Below, piece by piece: positions 34,512-53,909 of a stretch of 64,000 bases of DNA. The first letter of the stretch is position 1; each line of letters begins with the position of its first letter. Under the pieces are notes generated by a model. It ran no database searches. It was not told the DNA's origin and saw only the letters and a list, made by a program, of their open reading frames with translations. The position numbers and the translations under genes are program-made. Origin of the DNA: Pseudeuparius sepicola (lineage: Eukaryota; Arthropoda; Insecta; Coleoptera; Anthribidae); assembly GCA_963920635.1 (NCBI GenBank), contig OY987304.1:34348365-34412364 (forward strand). Direction: 5' to 3'.

Positions 34512-35345
34512 TTAGTTGTAAAAACAATAAACCACTAAATGTTGCTCAAAATTCTCAATTAAAAAATTTTGTCTTGTATCAGAATATAAAAATTTATAAA
34601 TGGAGAAACTCCTTTCCACATCAACCGATGTAAGAGGTGTGCTTTTAAAATTGCTCACTATCACAGGATCCAAATCGATGGATTCGGTAAAATCTCCCTT
34701 TAAAATATTTGCTACTTGGCTAAGAAACTGAAACCCACTATTTTTTTCAATCACATTTCTAAATTTTTGAAATATTTTGTCCCCAATTTTACCTGTGACA
34801 TTTTGACAAGCAACCTTAGATTGTTTTACTAGTTCTACACTTCGGGTTAATGGTTAATGGCAAATTAGATTCCTCCATTTGTGTTATTGTTTTAGAAAAA
34901 AAGCTATAATTTTCTTTTAGAAAGGAAAGTTGTTTCTTTATTTCCTTGTTTTCGAATAGTTGTTTAACATCTGTAAGAGACTGGGAAGATTCGTTCGAAA
35001 ATTCTGAAATTAGATCTTTCAGTTGGCAAAAATTCTCGCAATAAAAAAATGCAGCTTCCAACCAAGTGCCCCATCCTGTAATAACAGGTTGAGGTGGAAG
35101 AGGAGTGTTTGGTAGTTTTTCTTTGTAGAACTGAACCCTTATAGCCGCTTTAAGGAAGACTTTTTTCATGTTGGAAATTAAACTATTTACAAGCGGAAAA
35201 TGTTTCCTAATTTCCTCAGCAACCCTATATTTAAAGCATGAGCAAGGCATGTTACATGTATCAACTTCGGATAAAAGATTTTCAAATTTTGCCTGGCTCT
35301 TACCATGTACCTACGGTGCTGCATCTGACAAAACGAGCAAAAAAT
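34512..35345 (-). pseudogene. hAT-family transposase remnant (C-terminal half)
   Basis: On the minus strand: SDAAP near 35315; then in one frame [16 protein letters not shown] and, after a frameshift near 35230, [16 protein letters not shown], followed by PVITGWGTWLEAAFFYCENF. A second frameshift lies near 34845, and the end reads STPLTSVDVERSFSIYKFL, the typical hAT dimerisation signature (normally TS-x-x-ER-x-FS). An in-frame stop follows SDAAP. The block order is that of hAT transposases close to the CGGBP1-like and ZBED-like families. The N-terminal zinc finger and first catalytic block are not seen. Inactivated by at least two frameshifts and one stop. Confidence 0.8.
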
Positions 35346-35917
35346 TATCGGTAGGAACATGTATAGGAAGAAAAAATGTTGATAATTCTGTTCTTTTCAA
35401 TAATTATTGTACTTTATTAAATAGGTATAAATACCTACGTTATTTGTTTTCAGATCGCCAGGATTAGTGCCCATAAAATTATAATTTACCTATATTATTT
35501 TGGGAAAACCTAGACACCGACCCCTGTTCCCAAAAATGAATGAAACGCCCGCGAAAGATGTAAATTATCCTAAATTCTTTCAATTATGGACAATATGCCA
35601 TATTTTAAGGATATATGCAAATATTTAAAAAAAATGCATAAATATAATATGCTAAATATGCAAAATCAACGCTCCTGGCTGAAAGCAAACAACCAAGGTA
35701 AATTCTGGAGAGCGTTGTTGCCACATTTCGCTATTCAATCCTATTGTTGAAGGCTTCTGAAGAAATAGGAAATATTTAGATACTCTTCATCTGCATTATG
35801 GGTGTTGTCAGTCTCGATTTTTCAGATAATACCTAATAATAACAATAATATTAATTTTCCCCCTCACAATACTCCAAAGTATGGAAGTATCCCAGAAGAA
35901 ACTAAATGCTTCCACGA

Positions 35918-37239
35918 CAATTGGTCCCCGCCAAAACGTCGCCGTCAAAAAGTCGCCGTCAAAACGTCGCCGTGACAAAACCACAGATTAGGGAAGGGTT
36001 TGACAATACGTCGCGGTTAAAAACTTCCCTGCCTATAATGTCGCCGTCAAAAATGTCGCCATGCTAAAATGTCGCCCCACAAAAAAGTCGCCGTTATGCG
36101 GGTACGTTTTGTCTCGATATCGCTTACCTGAGTTCCAATGATTTTATTTAAGCCCCAGTCGGGGTGTGAAAAGCAGTAGGTACATGATACTTTATATTAA
36201 AAACAAACAATAATGAATGCTTGCAAGTAGAAAGGGAAACATCTTCTCGTTGACGAAGGTTTTATCTATAAGAAAGATAAAGATGGATCCGGAGGAAAAG
36301 TAATTTGGAAGTGTGTTGAATGTACCAATTTCAAATGTAAAGGAAGATGTTGGACTAACGGAAGAATCAGTTACTTGGAGATCCAACGACCACAACCATG
36401 CAGCCAGACCAGCAACGGTAAAAGTCAAAACCATCATCCGAAACATGAAAGAACGAGCATTCCGCCACGTAGAAAATCCTGTCCAAATAATAGGCGAGGT
36501 TCTACAGTCAGCGTCAATATCTGCGACAGCCCAGTTACCATCGGTCCCTGCTATGAAGAGGACAATTCAAAGAACAAGGGTCGCAACTAGCGGAGCTCTT
36601 CCTTCCCCGACATCCCTTACAGATCGCGAAATTGCCGAACAATATAAAACAACATTTTCCGGCCACCCGTTTCTGTTGTTCGACAGCGGATGCGAAGCGC
36701 AAAGAGTTGTGGTATTTGGGACATCAAGAAATCTCCAAGAGCTGTCAAAATGTCACCACTGGTTTTCCGATGGAACATTTAAAGTGACTCCGCCATTATT
36801 TGCACAAGTCTACACCATTCATGGCCGAACTATTTGTCCAATGGTGTACGCTATACTGCCAGATAAGAAGCGAGCTATGTAGGTACAAACGACTTCTAGT
36901 TGAGCTCAAAAATATTCAACCCAACCTACGGCCAAAAACAGTGATGACAGATTTTGAAACTGCAGCATTTTCGGTTGAGATCCGGGGGTGCCCCCACACC
37001 GAGGACAACATAAAAACACTTACAGAAGAATACATGATTAGAGATCGTCTTCAATTGCAATCTTTACATTAAAAGAGTTGTCCCCGAATAACGGCGACTT
37101 TTTTGTGGCGCGACATTTTAGCATGGCGACATTTTTGACGGCGACGTTATAGGCAGGGACGTTTTTGTGCGGGGACGTTTTTAACCGCGACGTGTTGACG
37201 GCGACTTTTTGACGGCGACGTTTTGGCGGGAACCTATTG
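35918..37239. mobile_element. Mutator-like (MULE) deletion derivative with ~165 bp inverted ends
   Basis: Left arm 35918-36090 and right arm 37075-37239 are reverse complements. Both are built from repeats of the phrase GTCGCCGTCAAAA with variants (GTCGCCATGCTAAAATGTC). The outermost match is CAAT-T/A-GGT, then CCCGCCAAAACGTCGCCG. I could not find a clear 9 bp target duplication, so the exact ends may be off by a few bases. The interior is a MULE transposase fragment (36200-37072). Long TIRs with internal short repeats are typical of MULEs. Confidence 0.8.
36200..37072 (+). pseudogene. MULE transposase fragment with FLYWCH-type zinc finger
   Basis: Starts with GKHLLVDEGFIYKKDKDGSG and KVIWKCVECTNFKCKGRCW, a FLYWCH-type zinc-binding domain (Cys pairs visible, ending near the HNHAA of DHNHAARPATV). 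After a frame change near 36380 it continues through a linker (PSPTSLTDREIAEQYKTTF) into the MULE catalytic core: HHWFSDGTFKVTPPLFAQVY with the first Asp, then TVMTDFETAA with the second, reached after another frame change near 36870. The rest of the core, with the Glu, is deleted before the right TIR. It would act on MULE ends if intact; here it is dead. Confidence 0.82.
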
Positions 37240-37450
37240 ACGTGATACCGTGCGGGGGGAGGGGGCAATTACTATTATTTTGTCTTAAATGGAATACTAT
37301 AACACTTGCAACACCTTAAATAAATGTTGTATCAAAGTCTAGAGAATACTCTCTAGACTTTGGTTGTATTCACATCACTGGCATCAGCATTTACTTGGAA
37401 CTTTTTGGTACTCAGCATAATTTTTTATATTTTTTACATTACCCGAGATA

Positions 37451-38746
37451 CAGGGTTTCCCAACGAAAACTTGACCCCCTCAAAAATTAGAAAACCGAAA
37501 AATATTTGAAAATTCGCCGAGACCCTTCAATTTTTGTTTTTGGACGGAGCTTTTTTGGCAGTCAAGCCAACCCGATATGTTCATACCCCTAATCCCTAGC
37601 AACCCAAACTTTAAAATTTCAAGTGGAACTACCCCCCGTGTGGCGCACCATTTTAAGGCCCTTTTTATTGCGAATACAGTGAGGTATCGTTTTTAGAATT
37701 CTGTTGAGATTTGACAGAATTATTGGCTAAAAACGGAAAGTTGACAATCCACTGTTGTACGCATAGTAATTTCTACACAAATGCCCGCCACTAATAAGTT
37801 TTTTATCTACTACACACGACCAAATTACCTAGTTTTTATTGACATGTCGATCAGTTTACAAAGAAGTCACAAATGAAAATGCTGAAGCAAAACAAAAAAA
37901 GTTCATACGAATTCAAACCTTATATCTTTTTAAAATATGTAACAAAAAGTCACAGTCACAAAAGAGTTCCCGTTTTTTTGCATGTAACCACAAAATCCTT
38001 AGTTTTAGCCTGATATTGAAAGTGGAAAAGTATTTTCGAAATGGTTTATTCTATCGCGGAAAGGGTGGAAATTGTTGCAATGTGTTATCGAAATCACTAA
38101 AGCTACAGCACGAATTGCAACAATTTCTAACCTTTCCGTGATAGAATAAACCATTTCAAAAACACGTTTACACTTTCAATAGCAGGCTGAAACTAACGAT
38201 TTCGTGGTTACAAGCAAAAAAACGGTTTTTTTTTGTGACAGTGACTTTTTGCTACATATTTTAAAAATATATAAGGTTTGAATTCGTATAAACTTTTTTT
38301 GTTTGGCTTCAGCTTTTTCATTTGTGACTTTTTTGTAAACTGATAGACACGTTAATAAAAACTAGGTAGTTTGGTCGTGTGTAGTAGATAAAAAACTTAT
38401 TAGTGGCGGGCATTTAATGTAAAAATTACTAGGCGTACAGTGGATTGTCAACTTTCCGTTTTTAGACAATAATTCTGTCAAATGTCAACAGAATTCTAAA
38501 AACTATACTTCACTGTATTCGCAATATAAAGGGCTTTAAAATGATGCGCCACAAAGGGGGTAGTTCCATTTGAAATTTTAAAGTTGGGGTTGCTAGGGAT
38601 TAGGGGGATGAACATATCGGGTTGGCTTGACTGTCAAAAAAGCTCCCCTAAAAAACAAAAATCGACGGGTCTCAGCGAATTTTCAAATATTTTTCGGTTT
38701 TCTGATTTTTTTGGGGGGGGGGGTCAAGTTTTCGTTGGGAAACGCA
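37451..38746. repeat. Giant foldback, arms ~640 bp, loop ~30-40 bp, TA flanks
   Basis: From CAGGGTTTCCCAACGAAAAC at 37451 the sequence pairs with itself to TTTTCGTTGGGAAACGC ending 38746, meeting near 38095. The pairing runs almost without loss through GGGTTGCTAGGGATTAGGGG-type sequence, GTGTAGTAGATAAAAAAC and CGCGGAAAGG...CCTTTCCGTG. TA lies outside both ends (37449-37450, 38747-38748). If transcribed it would give a ~640 bp duplex RNA. No transposase; only unsupported short frames. Confidence 0.9.
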
Positions 38747-38748
38747 TA

Positions 38749-39239
38749 ATTGACACCGGTAACTCTACTAAATCGTAACGACGTCTACATCGGAATTCGT
38801 TTTACAAGTAAGAGTTGCTTAAAGCGCTGACAAGCCTAGCGGTTATGATTGTCACTGTCTACTGAGCAATATCGCAATGTATGGACAGGAGAAGCAACCC
38901 CTGTGACATCCAGCCTTCGACACTTACTACAAAATTCTAAAGGTCCGAATCCACAATGAGATGTTTGCATAAAAAACTTGTTTTGCGAGAGAAAAATCTC
39001 AATAAGAGACAAATACCAATCATTGTGTAAACTGTATCACATCAACGTGGAAACTGTATCTAGACACTGTTTCAATTTGTATATTTGTTTATTTGCTTCT
39101 TATAGAGATTAGTCACTCATAAAACAAGAATCTTGTGGAATATCTGACGGCACCACTTGATAGATGGCATTGATGTTATACTGATTCACGCACAGAAATA
39201 AGTCAAGTAGAGTTGATGGTGGCGTTTTCAAACAACTCT
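38749..39239. other. Spacer without recognised feature
   Basis: Unremarkable sequence between the giant foldback and the LINE relic. It may include the 3' untranslated end of the LINE on the minus strand. Confidence 0.35.
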
Positions 39240-39240
39240 T

Positions 39241-40110
39241 CTAAATAGAAATAACTACTGCGTCTTGGTGCCTATTTTGTACATTTTCTGAATAGTTTTG
39301 TATTTTTTTGCCACTGCAGTCCATTGTAGTATTCCCGGCGGGGGTGATGATACACCTGATCGTGATCATAGAAATGAATACATCGCCGCAAACAAGTTGT
39401 GTCGGCAGATTGCTGCTGTTCACTTTGCGCTTAGCAGCAATATAATCATCTGCAAAAGCCTGTGCATTTGAACTACTGGTAAAATGTAATAGGTCGAAGG
39501 TATAAATTATAAACAGCGCCGGTCCCAATACTGATCCCAGATGGAATCGGTGAATAACTAGAGTCATTAAATTCACTGTAGTATTATCAAAGCCAAGATA
39601 TTATTTTCACTTGACAATCAACAAGGTGTGGTTAAGTTGGTCAAATGCCTCACTAAAATCCAGAAAATCTATTAGTACTATAGCTTCTCCTCTATTGAAA
39701 TCTAGATTGGTATTCTGAGAGCAACTAGTTAGTCTCAATAAATTTTTACAAGCTACCCACAGTCAACTTTTTCGAAGACTTTAGACCGGCAACAAACTAA
39801 TAGGACTCTGAGTATCCACATAGGATTTTGCACCTTGCGTAGAGGAATGACAAGAACTGTTTTCCAAGAGGCTGGAACATATCCACGCTCGATACAAACA
39901 TTTAAAATGTGTATTATGTGTGGAGCGATAACAGGTATAATACAAAGTACCGTATCGTACGTGTAATTATACCATAGAAGCCTTGGGAATTGTTGTAAAA
40001 TTGAATTTTACCTTTGCAGGGCAAATCGCTATTCTGGAAAACAGACACGAAAAAGTCATTTATATACTCGGCATGTGGCTTGGAATTACATAGTTAACAT
40101 ATTTTTATAT
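39241..40110 (-). pseudogene. LINE reverse-transcriptase relic
   Basis: Minus-strand fragments follow the order of a non-LTR reverse transcriptase: CIERGYVPASWKTVLVIPL (about 39835-39900), SKVFEKVD (about 39770), NLDFNRGEAIVLIDFLDFSE and AFDQLNHTLL (39600-39715), then GSVLGPALFIIYTFDLLHF and NAQAFADD (39400-39550), the last being the FADD catalytic box. Stops and frame changes separate all the pieces. The block SEAFDQLNHTLL corresponds to the SKAFD motif of Jockey/CR1-type elements. It is clearly older than the fragment at 31757. Confidence 0.78.
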
Positions 40111-40303
40111 ATTAAGGGACCTAATAGATTTGTAAAAGGATCTACTATCATTTTGAGATGTTAGGTGTTTAAGAAAAGTAGCCTTTTCTCTTTATAATAA
40201 AACAAAGATCTTTCAGATCTTGTGCGTTTATAAGAACTTAGTTCATCATAACGAAGCTTCATTAAAGTTATGTTCTAGCAGAAGAACCTATTAATGGTTG
40301 TAT

Positions 40304-40704
40304 ACAGGGTGTTCCAGAATATGTGGGCAATCTCCCAGATTTATACAGGGGACGTTAAAATGACATATAAAAAAATTCCAGAACAGGGTGTTGAAATTCT
40401 TTTTTTGAAATTGAATTATGGCTATATCTCTCAAAATAACCATGATACTGAACTGAAATTTGGCAATGTTGTGCTTTTGGGGATGGAGAATAAGTTGAAA
40501 TAGTATCAATTTTTACGTATCTCACTGAGGGCGCCACTTGCACTATTTTTAGATCGTGTTATTGCTCGTAACTTTTTTGAGGTTATTTTTTGGTCTTTGA
40601 CTCTCGTTTCATAACGATAAAATCAACCGTTTGCGTTGAAATTGGCGAAACATTCCCTAAAACACCTGTTAACTTCAACATTCGAAACATAAAACTTTCT
40701 CCTA
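40304..40704 (+). repeat. Dispersed ACAGGGTGT element, copy 1
   Basis: Starts ACAGGGTGTTCCAGAATAT at 40304 and runs parallel to the minus strand of 55160-55636. Shared blocks are CAATCTCCC, ATACAGGGGACGTTAAAAT, ACAGGGTGTTGAAATTC, GCTATATCTCTCAAAATAA, ATGGAGAATAAG, CACTGAGGGCGCCACTTG-like and AACACCTGTTRACTTCAACA. There is no coding capacity. It is cut at 40704 by the MITE below. The ACAGGGTGT start resembles the ends of many insect short elements. Confidence 0.82.
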
Positions 40705-40924
40705 CCGCTTTCAAATGTTACAGATCAACTGTACATTCAAAATTAGGAAAAAAATACCAAATGGACATTGGACAAAACACCATTGCTTTTCTTGGAATAG
40801 GATGTTCAAATTCTGTCAAATTCAATCTTTTCCATTTTGAAAGCTATTAATTTTTGGTACATTGTTCATAAGGATTTTCTTCTCAGTTTAAATTCTACAG
40901 CCAATCTGTAACGTTTGAAAGCGG
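40705..40924. mobile_element. 220 bp MITE with ~22 bp inverted repeats and TA duplication
   Basis: CCGCTTTCAAATGTTACAGAT at left is mirrored by ATCTGTAACGTTTGAAAGCGG at right with one difference. TA is present on both sides (40703-40704, 40925-40926). It inserted into the dispersed repeat starting at 40304, whose other copy at 55160 lacks it at the equivalent CTAC site. Confidence 0.82.
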
Positions 40925-40926
40925 TA

Positions 40927-42113
40927 GTGTGATGCTTCTACCCTGTTAGATGTTAATTGGCGAGCGGTAATGTACAGGGTGAGTCACAGTTACTTACTTT
41001 TAGTGTGGGCCTAAGGGTGTATGACGGAAACACAGGGATAGTTTAATGTGTATATTAAAATTAAGTACGACACAGTACATTGCGTTAACAAAATACAGGT
41101 TAAGAGGAAGTTTAAGACCTGCGCAATAATTTATTAATGAATAAAATTAAAAATCTATGAATTCGTACAACGCTACACTCAAGGTATCCGAAATATAACC
41201 CTTTTCTAAGTAGCAAAACCCAAACGTTTCAAAAGGTACACTGATAAACAATAGAATTTAGAATAAGACACAAGACAATATGACAAAATGGCACAAATAC
41301 ATAAACTATGGCATAAAATGACAAACCTTCAGATAAAAATACAAAAATTGCAAAAGATTCCCCAAATAGAATAAAATACTTGATTTCCTAAATAGAATAA
41401 AATTACTTGACTCTGTATAGCTTTGCTTAATTTCCAGCCCAAGTTTGTATAAGGATGTAATTCAAATTGCTCGAAAATTCTGACATAAAAGAGTTCAATT
41501 AAACACAGAATTCTGATTTCAACCCCCAAAATAATTGACTCTATAAATAGTTTCCCAAATCCCTTTCAACTTTCCAACAAAAGTTACAAGATATTATTTC
41601 TGTTTGAATAAACTAAAACTCTGACATCTACAGTAAAATAATATGGTTCAAAATAAATTCCCACAAATCATAATATGGTTCACAAAAGTTACGAAATTAT
41701 TTCTAATTAATTAAAAATGCACAATAATTCAATTTCTCTAAAAGTTTCCAAAATAATTCAAAATTCAAAAATAAAAAGGCAATTCAGCAATGACGTCAGA
41801 ATTTATAGACGTGGCGGCCCATTCATAAAATGCCCTTTGTTTTGACGCCAAGATTAAATATCTCCATACTACTCTAAAAACAAAGATAGAAAGTACGCCA
41901 CCAGCTATGTAGTCATGACCTTCCCCGGTGATATTTGCGGCCACCAATGGCGTAGCAAATTCTTAGAAAAATCGATATATTTGAAAGGATAAAAACTCTT
42001 CACTAACTATTGTTATATTATATTCAGAATGCAAGGATGAGGTTATTCCGCACAATATTTATTACTTCTTAAAATTTTGGAATTATGTATTTAGTTTCTG
42101 ATAAATAACGTTA
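40927..42113. other. Non-coding stretch
   Basis: Contains another ACAGGGTGAGTCACAG phrase at 40974 that may be an end of a further short element. A short direct duplication CCTAAATAGAATAAAAT... / CCAAATAGAATAAAAT lies near 41362-41402. No gene is supported. Confidence 0.4.
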
Positions 42114-42792
42114 TACAGTGTGGGCCAAAGAGTTCGTACCTAACAAATGTGAAAATTTGTTATTGTTGATATTAAAAAAAGTATTCTGAGGAATCCTTTC
42201 TGCATGTCCAAGGACCTAAGAATCGATTTGACATAATACTGAAAGAATCTTATACTTCTTTAATTTTTAACCGATCAGAACGAAATTTTTACCAAATGTA
42301 GAGGGCATTGATGCTTACTTTTCTAAAAAAATTAGTTGCCTACTCCAAAGTGAAAGCCACCTGCGATGCCACAATCGAGGCTAAAAATCCGAAAGTCATA
42401 TTAGACATTTTTTTATCAAAAAAAATTACCAAAAAAAAGTTGTTCAGAATCGATCCAGAACCGTAAATCCAAAATTTTGTCAAAATCAAAAAATATTAAA
42501 TAAAAAAATTAAAGTTTTCCTGCGTTTATAAAAGTGTGCCATGAAAGTTTTAAATTGAATTATTGCATTATTTTAAAATAATTACTTTTTGAAAACCACT
42601 TGCCTTCAAAACCTCCAAGGCTCACTTTTCTAAACTCGTAGGATATTATGGTGGTGATTTAACATATATGTCTAAATCGATTCTTAGGCCCTTGGACATG
42701 CAGAAAAGATTCTCCAGAATAGGTACTTTTTTAATATCTCAACAATAAAAATGTTGCCAATTTGTTATATACGAACTCTGACTCAGGCTGTA
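42114..42792. repeat. Foldback with mariner-like end TACAGTGTGGGCCAAAG
   Basis: The left arm from 42114 pairs with the complement of the right arm ending 42792. The best match is CTGCATGTCCAAGG (left) against CCTTGGACATGCAG (right), with ATCGATTT and ATATTAAAAAAGTA further along. The arms are ~140 bp and more diverged outward. The end sequence and TA edges resemble Tc1/mariner terminal repeats. No coding frame lies in the ~400 bp loop. Confidence 0.7.
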
Positions 42793-43030
42793 CATAATAA
42801 ATCGAATTATAAAATTTCGATCGGATATAAATAATTTTGATTGAAGTAGTACATTAAAAAAGAAACCTTTGCATAATACCACAATTTTTATAAAGAAGTT
42901 TTTGTTGGGAATTTTAAGAAAAGCCGTTTTACAACTATTATAAATATATTTTTAATGATTCATAAAATAAAAATTATTAATAAATATAACTAGTATACAA
43001 ATAAATGAAAATACTTAAGAAAAATACTTC

Positions 43031-43721
43031 TTTGGTTCTTCCGGGTGCATCCTGCCTCACTGGAGCTGTTTGAGCCAAGCTTTGGTCACAGAATAAATAG
43101 CTTTGCAACAGAAGCCTCCTCAAAGACATCTGTCAAAACTAAGCGAGTCTTCAATTTCAATTTACAGAAAAATATACAGTAATTTAAAGATAAATTTGGT
43201 TCCAATCTGTTTGTTGTGAATGTAGAATCAAATAATAAATTTGGTTCCAATCTGTTTGTTGTGAATGTAGAATCAAATAATAAATTTGGTTCCAATCTGT
43301 TTGTTGTGAATGTAGAATCAAATAAAATGAATATATTTCGCCTAAAAGCGAGTCTCCTTTTGACACATGTCGCTAAGGAGTTGTCTGTAGTACTCTTTAG
43401 TCTGTACTTTCGTCCACGATTACACCGGACAGCCTCAGGGCACGACGATGTGACTGAGATTCAGTGACATTGTGGTGCCGAACCCACTGCTAAATATACC
43501 TACTACACCGCTCAGGTGATTCCGATCGCGGGACGCGCTGTATAACGAATTGTTCACTCTCCTCGACTCGTCGCTAGAGGTGTGTAATTCGTGAACGAAC
43601 TAGTTCAAACGAACTATTCTTTATAGTGAACGAATCGTGCCCTGAGAATGTCAGTGTAATCGTGGACGAAAGCTTGGCTCAAACAGCTCCAGCGACTCCG
43701 GACGTATCTGGAAGAACCAAA
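43031..43721. repeat. Inverted-repeat element containing a 45 bp tandem repeat
   Basis: TTTGGTTCTTCCGGGTGCAT and GGAGCTGTTTGAGCCAAGC at left are mirrored at right by GCTTGGCTCAAACAGCTCC and GGAAGAACCAAA. A CGTCCACGATTACAC-type block occurs at 43410 and inverted at 43655. Between them, 43190-43325 holds three near-exact copies of a 45 bp unit (AAATTTGGTTCCAATCTG, then TTGTTGTGAATGTAGAATC). Frames through the tandem repeat are artefacts. Confidence 0.72.
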
Positions 43722-43932
43722 TAAGCATCACATTCAGCCTGTAAAAGTACCCAATCAAGAATATCAATAAAAAAAAATAGGCAATAGGCAAGACATAATA
43801 TGTACATTTTCTGGGCCACGCCAATATTTAAATCCTGTTTTAGTATTGCAATTTCCCAAAGAAAGAAAATTTGATCTCTTGACTACAAAGTAAGAAAAAT
43901 TATTTTATAATGAAAATGGCGCGCACGTAATA

Positions 43933-44985
43933 GCCATGATATTTGATGGGGCACACCATAATATCAGCAAGGCCCAAAAACTTGAAACTGATTTTTCGAA
44001 TGTGCGTAAGATATTACTTCGGATCACAAAAAGAATTACCTAAAATACAAAGATGAATATGACATTGAATGAACGTTTTACACAAAACTTGTAGAAATAA
44101 GACTGAAGGACTTGCAGTAGATATGGGAAAAAATGAAAGTCATTCAAACTCCAATTTCCTTGCTTTCTTCCTATCATAGGCGGATATTTTTATACTTGAG
44201 CGATACCAAGCGGCAATTCTGATCGTGGATGCACCTCGGTAGATGGCAACTAGGCATTCTGTAATAAGAGTGTGTCTGATGTCTTAAAATATTTGTCAAA
44301 ACATGAGCAGGACTTTATAAATGCGGAACCAACTGCAAATTTAATACTAAAATTTAATGACTTGTTGTACATATTCAATTCAAGGACACGACTGACAGTA
44401 CGAGTATTTCTATAAAAGGTCACAGACTAGATATTGGGTTTAAAAATTGGAAATACACAACACAGGCCATTCTGTCGAAAGATAAACTCGTTATTTAGGC
44501 TTTTTGATATGTATAGTCTTAGAGAAATGTATGGCGAATACGTTTTGCAAAAAGGCGTTATTATAACAACATACAAGTTATCACCAGTTATTATTTGGAG
44601 CAATTCAAAGACGATAAGCTTATAATAATCACTCATCTGCACGACAGTTCGAGGCTGGCTGCCTATAATAGTGCAATGCGAGGTAAAGGCGCCTGAAACA
44701 GAAAATGCTTGAAAACTAGAAAATATAGCAATTTTAACTAGTGCTATTGGAAAATTAACAAGAAACGAAGATGGCAAAAATATATTTTATTCAAATAATT
44801 TTAGATCAGAAGCAAATAGGTATACTCTAAGAAAGGATTTGTGTATTATTAGAATTAGAAGGTTCATTTTCCCGCGCGCAAATTTTAAAGCATATGGGCA
44901 TTTAACAAAGGCATCCAATTTAATTATTAAAGTTTGCGAAAAAGCGGAAAAATATTTTATATTTTTTAATTCAGATGTTATTAAA
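43933..44985 (+). pseudogene. Second decayed P-type transposase copy
   Basis: Fragments match the intact gene on the opposite strand in the same order: AMIFDGAHHNISKAQKLE (second catalytic Asp block, 43933), then IRLKDLQ-stop-IWEKMKV (44095-44135), TANLILKFNDLLYIFNSR (44330-44385), MYSLREMYGEYVLQKG and TTYKLSP (44510-44590), SARQFEA-like remnants near 44640, and AYGHLTKASNLIIKVCEKAE (44890-44950). Several stops and frame changes separate them. The wording is closer to the intact gene at 46284 than the copy at 10-1897 is, so it is a relic of the same lineage. It faces the intact gene's 3' end, separated by a foldback. Confidence 0.8.
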
Positions 44986-45344
44986 GAAGGTACCTACAAA
45001 AAGAATCACATTTTTTTATTTTATAGTGAGCGTCAAAAATGTCGTTTTTCTACGATCGTACAAAAAGTTACTACTTTTTGCACTATCTACTGTGACAAAA
45101 GTTTAATTTTCTTGGACTAGTAAATTACTTACTTTTTGCACTACACCTTTTCCAACAGTATTGCACAAAGCGTCAGTCGTATATTAGAATAATCATTTGG
45201 ATTTTAGAAATGGTCATTTGGATTTTAAAATGGTCATTCCAATTTCAGAGTAGTAAGTTGGATTTCAGAAAACATCATAAATATGTATTTCGGAAAACGT
45301 GGTTTGAATTTTGGAAAGTATCATTTGTAGATGTATATGAGAAA

Positions 45345-46147
45345 TATGCTTTTTGCCCACGTTGCACACAACATTTTTTCTACGATTGAATTGAGGAGTA
45401 CAACTCGACATTTTTCACAGCTTTACACAACAAAGTATTAAAATTTTTGAACTGACAACTTGAAATTAATTACGGGAATTGTCACTGTCAGGGGACACAT
45501 CCATAGGTAACTATGATTATTGATTATGCTTTCGTTAGTAACAAGATTTGGATTAAGAGGGGGTTGACGACAGCGAAAGTGAAGTTAGATTTCGTATTTT
45601 TTAAGTTGTATAGCATAAAATCTAATAACATTTTACCTGTCAAAAATTTTGTACAAACATCTCTGTCTTCATTTTAATCATAAGATCTTACAAGCAGTGT
45701 TTTGTTTTGTAAGTTATGAAAACCTTGGGAAAAATAATAATTCCAGTGCATATGCTTTTAAGATCTTATGATTAAAATGAAGACAGAGATGTTTGAACTA
45801 ATTTTTTGCCAGGTAAAATGTTATTAGATTTTATGCTACACAACTTAAAAAAATACGAAATCTAACGTCAATTTCGCTGTAGGCAACCCCCTCTTAATAA
45901 AATTTACAGTAAATAATTGCTTTTTCTACGAAAAAGTAGTAACTTTTTGCACTATCTACTGTGCCAAAAGTATAATCATAGTTACCTATATATGGCCCCT
46001 GACAGTGACAATTCCTGTAATTAATTTCAAGTTGTCAGTTTAAAATTTTAATATTTAGTTGTGTAAAGCTGTGAAAAATGTCGAGTTGTACTCCCCAATT
46101 CGATCGTAGAAAAAATATTGTGTGCAACATGTGCAAAAAGCATATTT
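45345..46147. repeat. Foldback, arms ~385 bp, short loop
   Basis: ATGCTTTTTGCCCACGTTGC at left pairs with the complement of 46145 inward. Matching continues through GAGTACAACTCGACATTTTT, TTGAAATTAATTAC, GAATTGTCACTGTCAGGGG, AAATCTAATAACATTTTACC and ATCTTATGATTAAAATG to a centre near 45725. The right arm carries ~70 extra bases including GTAGTAACTTTTTGCACTA, a phrase also present outside at 45065-45085. It ends only ~135 bp past the stop of the intact P-type gene. Confidence 0.85.
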
Positions 46148-46283
46148 TTTGCACTCAGTATGTTCTCTTCGTCTCGAGCTGAAAAGTTCATGCCTCGTGT
46201 AACAAAAATACACTTTTTGCACTACTTACACAAATAACTACTTAAGACAGTATAGGTAGTGTTAAAAGTAATAGCAGCAAGGA

Positions 46284-53909
<7,626 letters not shown>

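Noticed and set aside
43190..43467. Frames with repeated NVESNNKFGSNLFV text
   Set aside because: Direct translation of the 45 bp tandem repeat.
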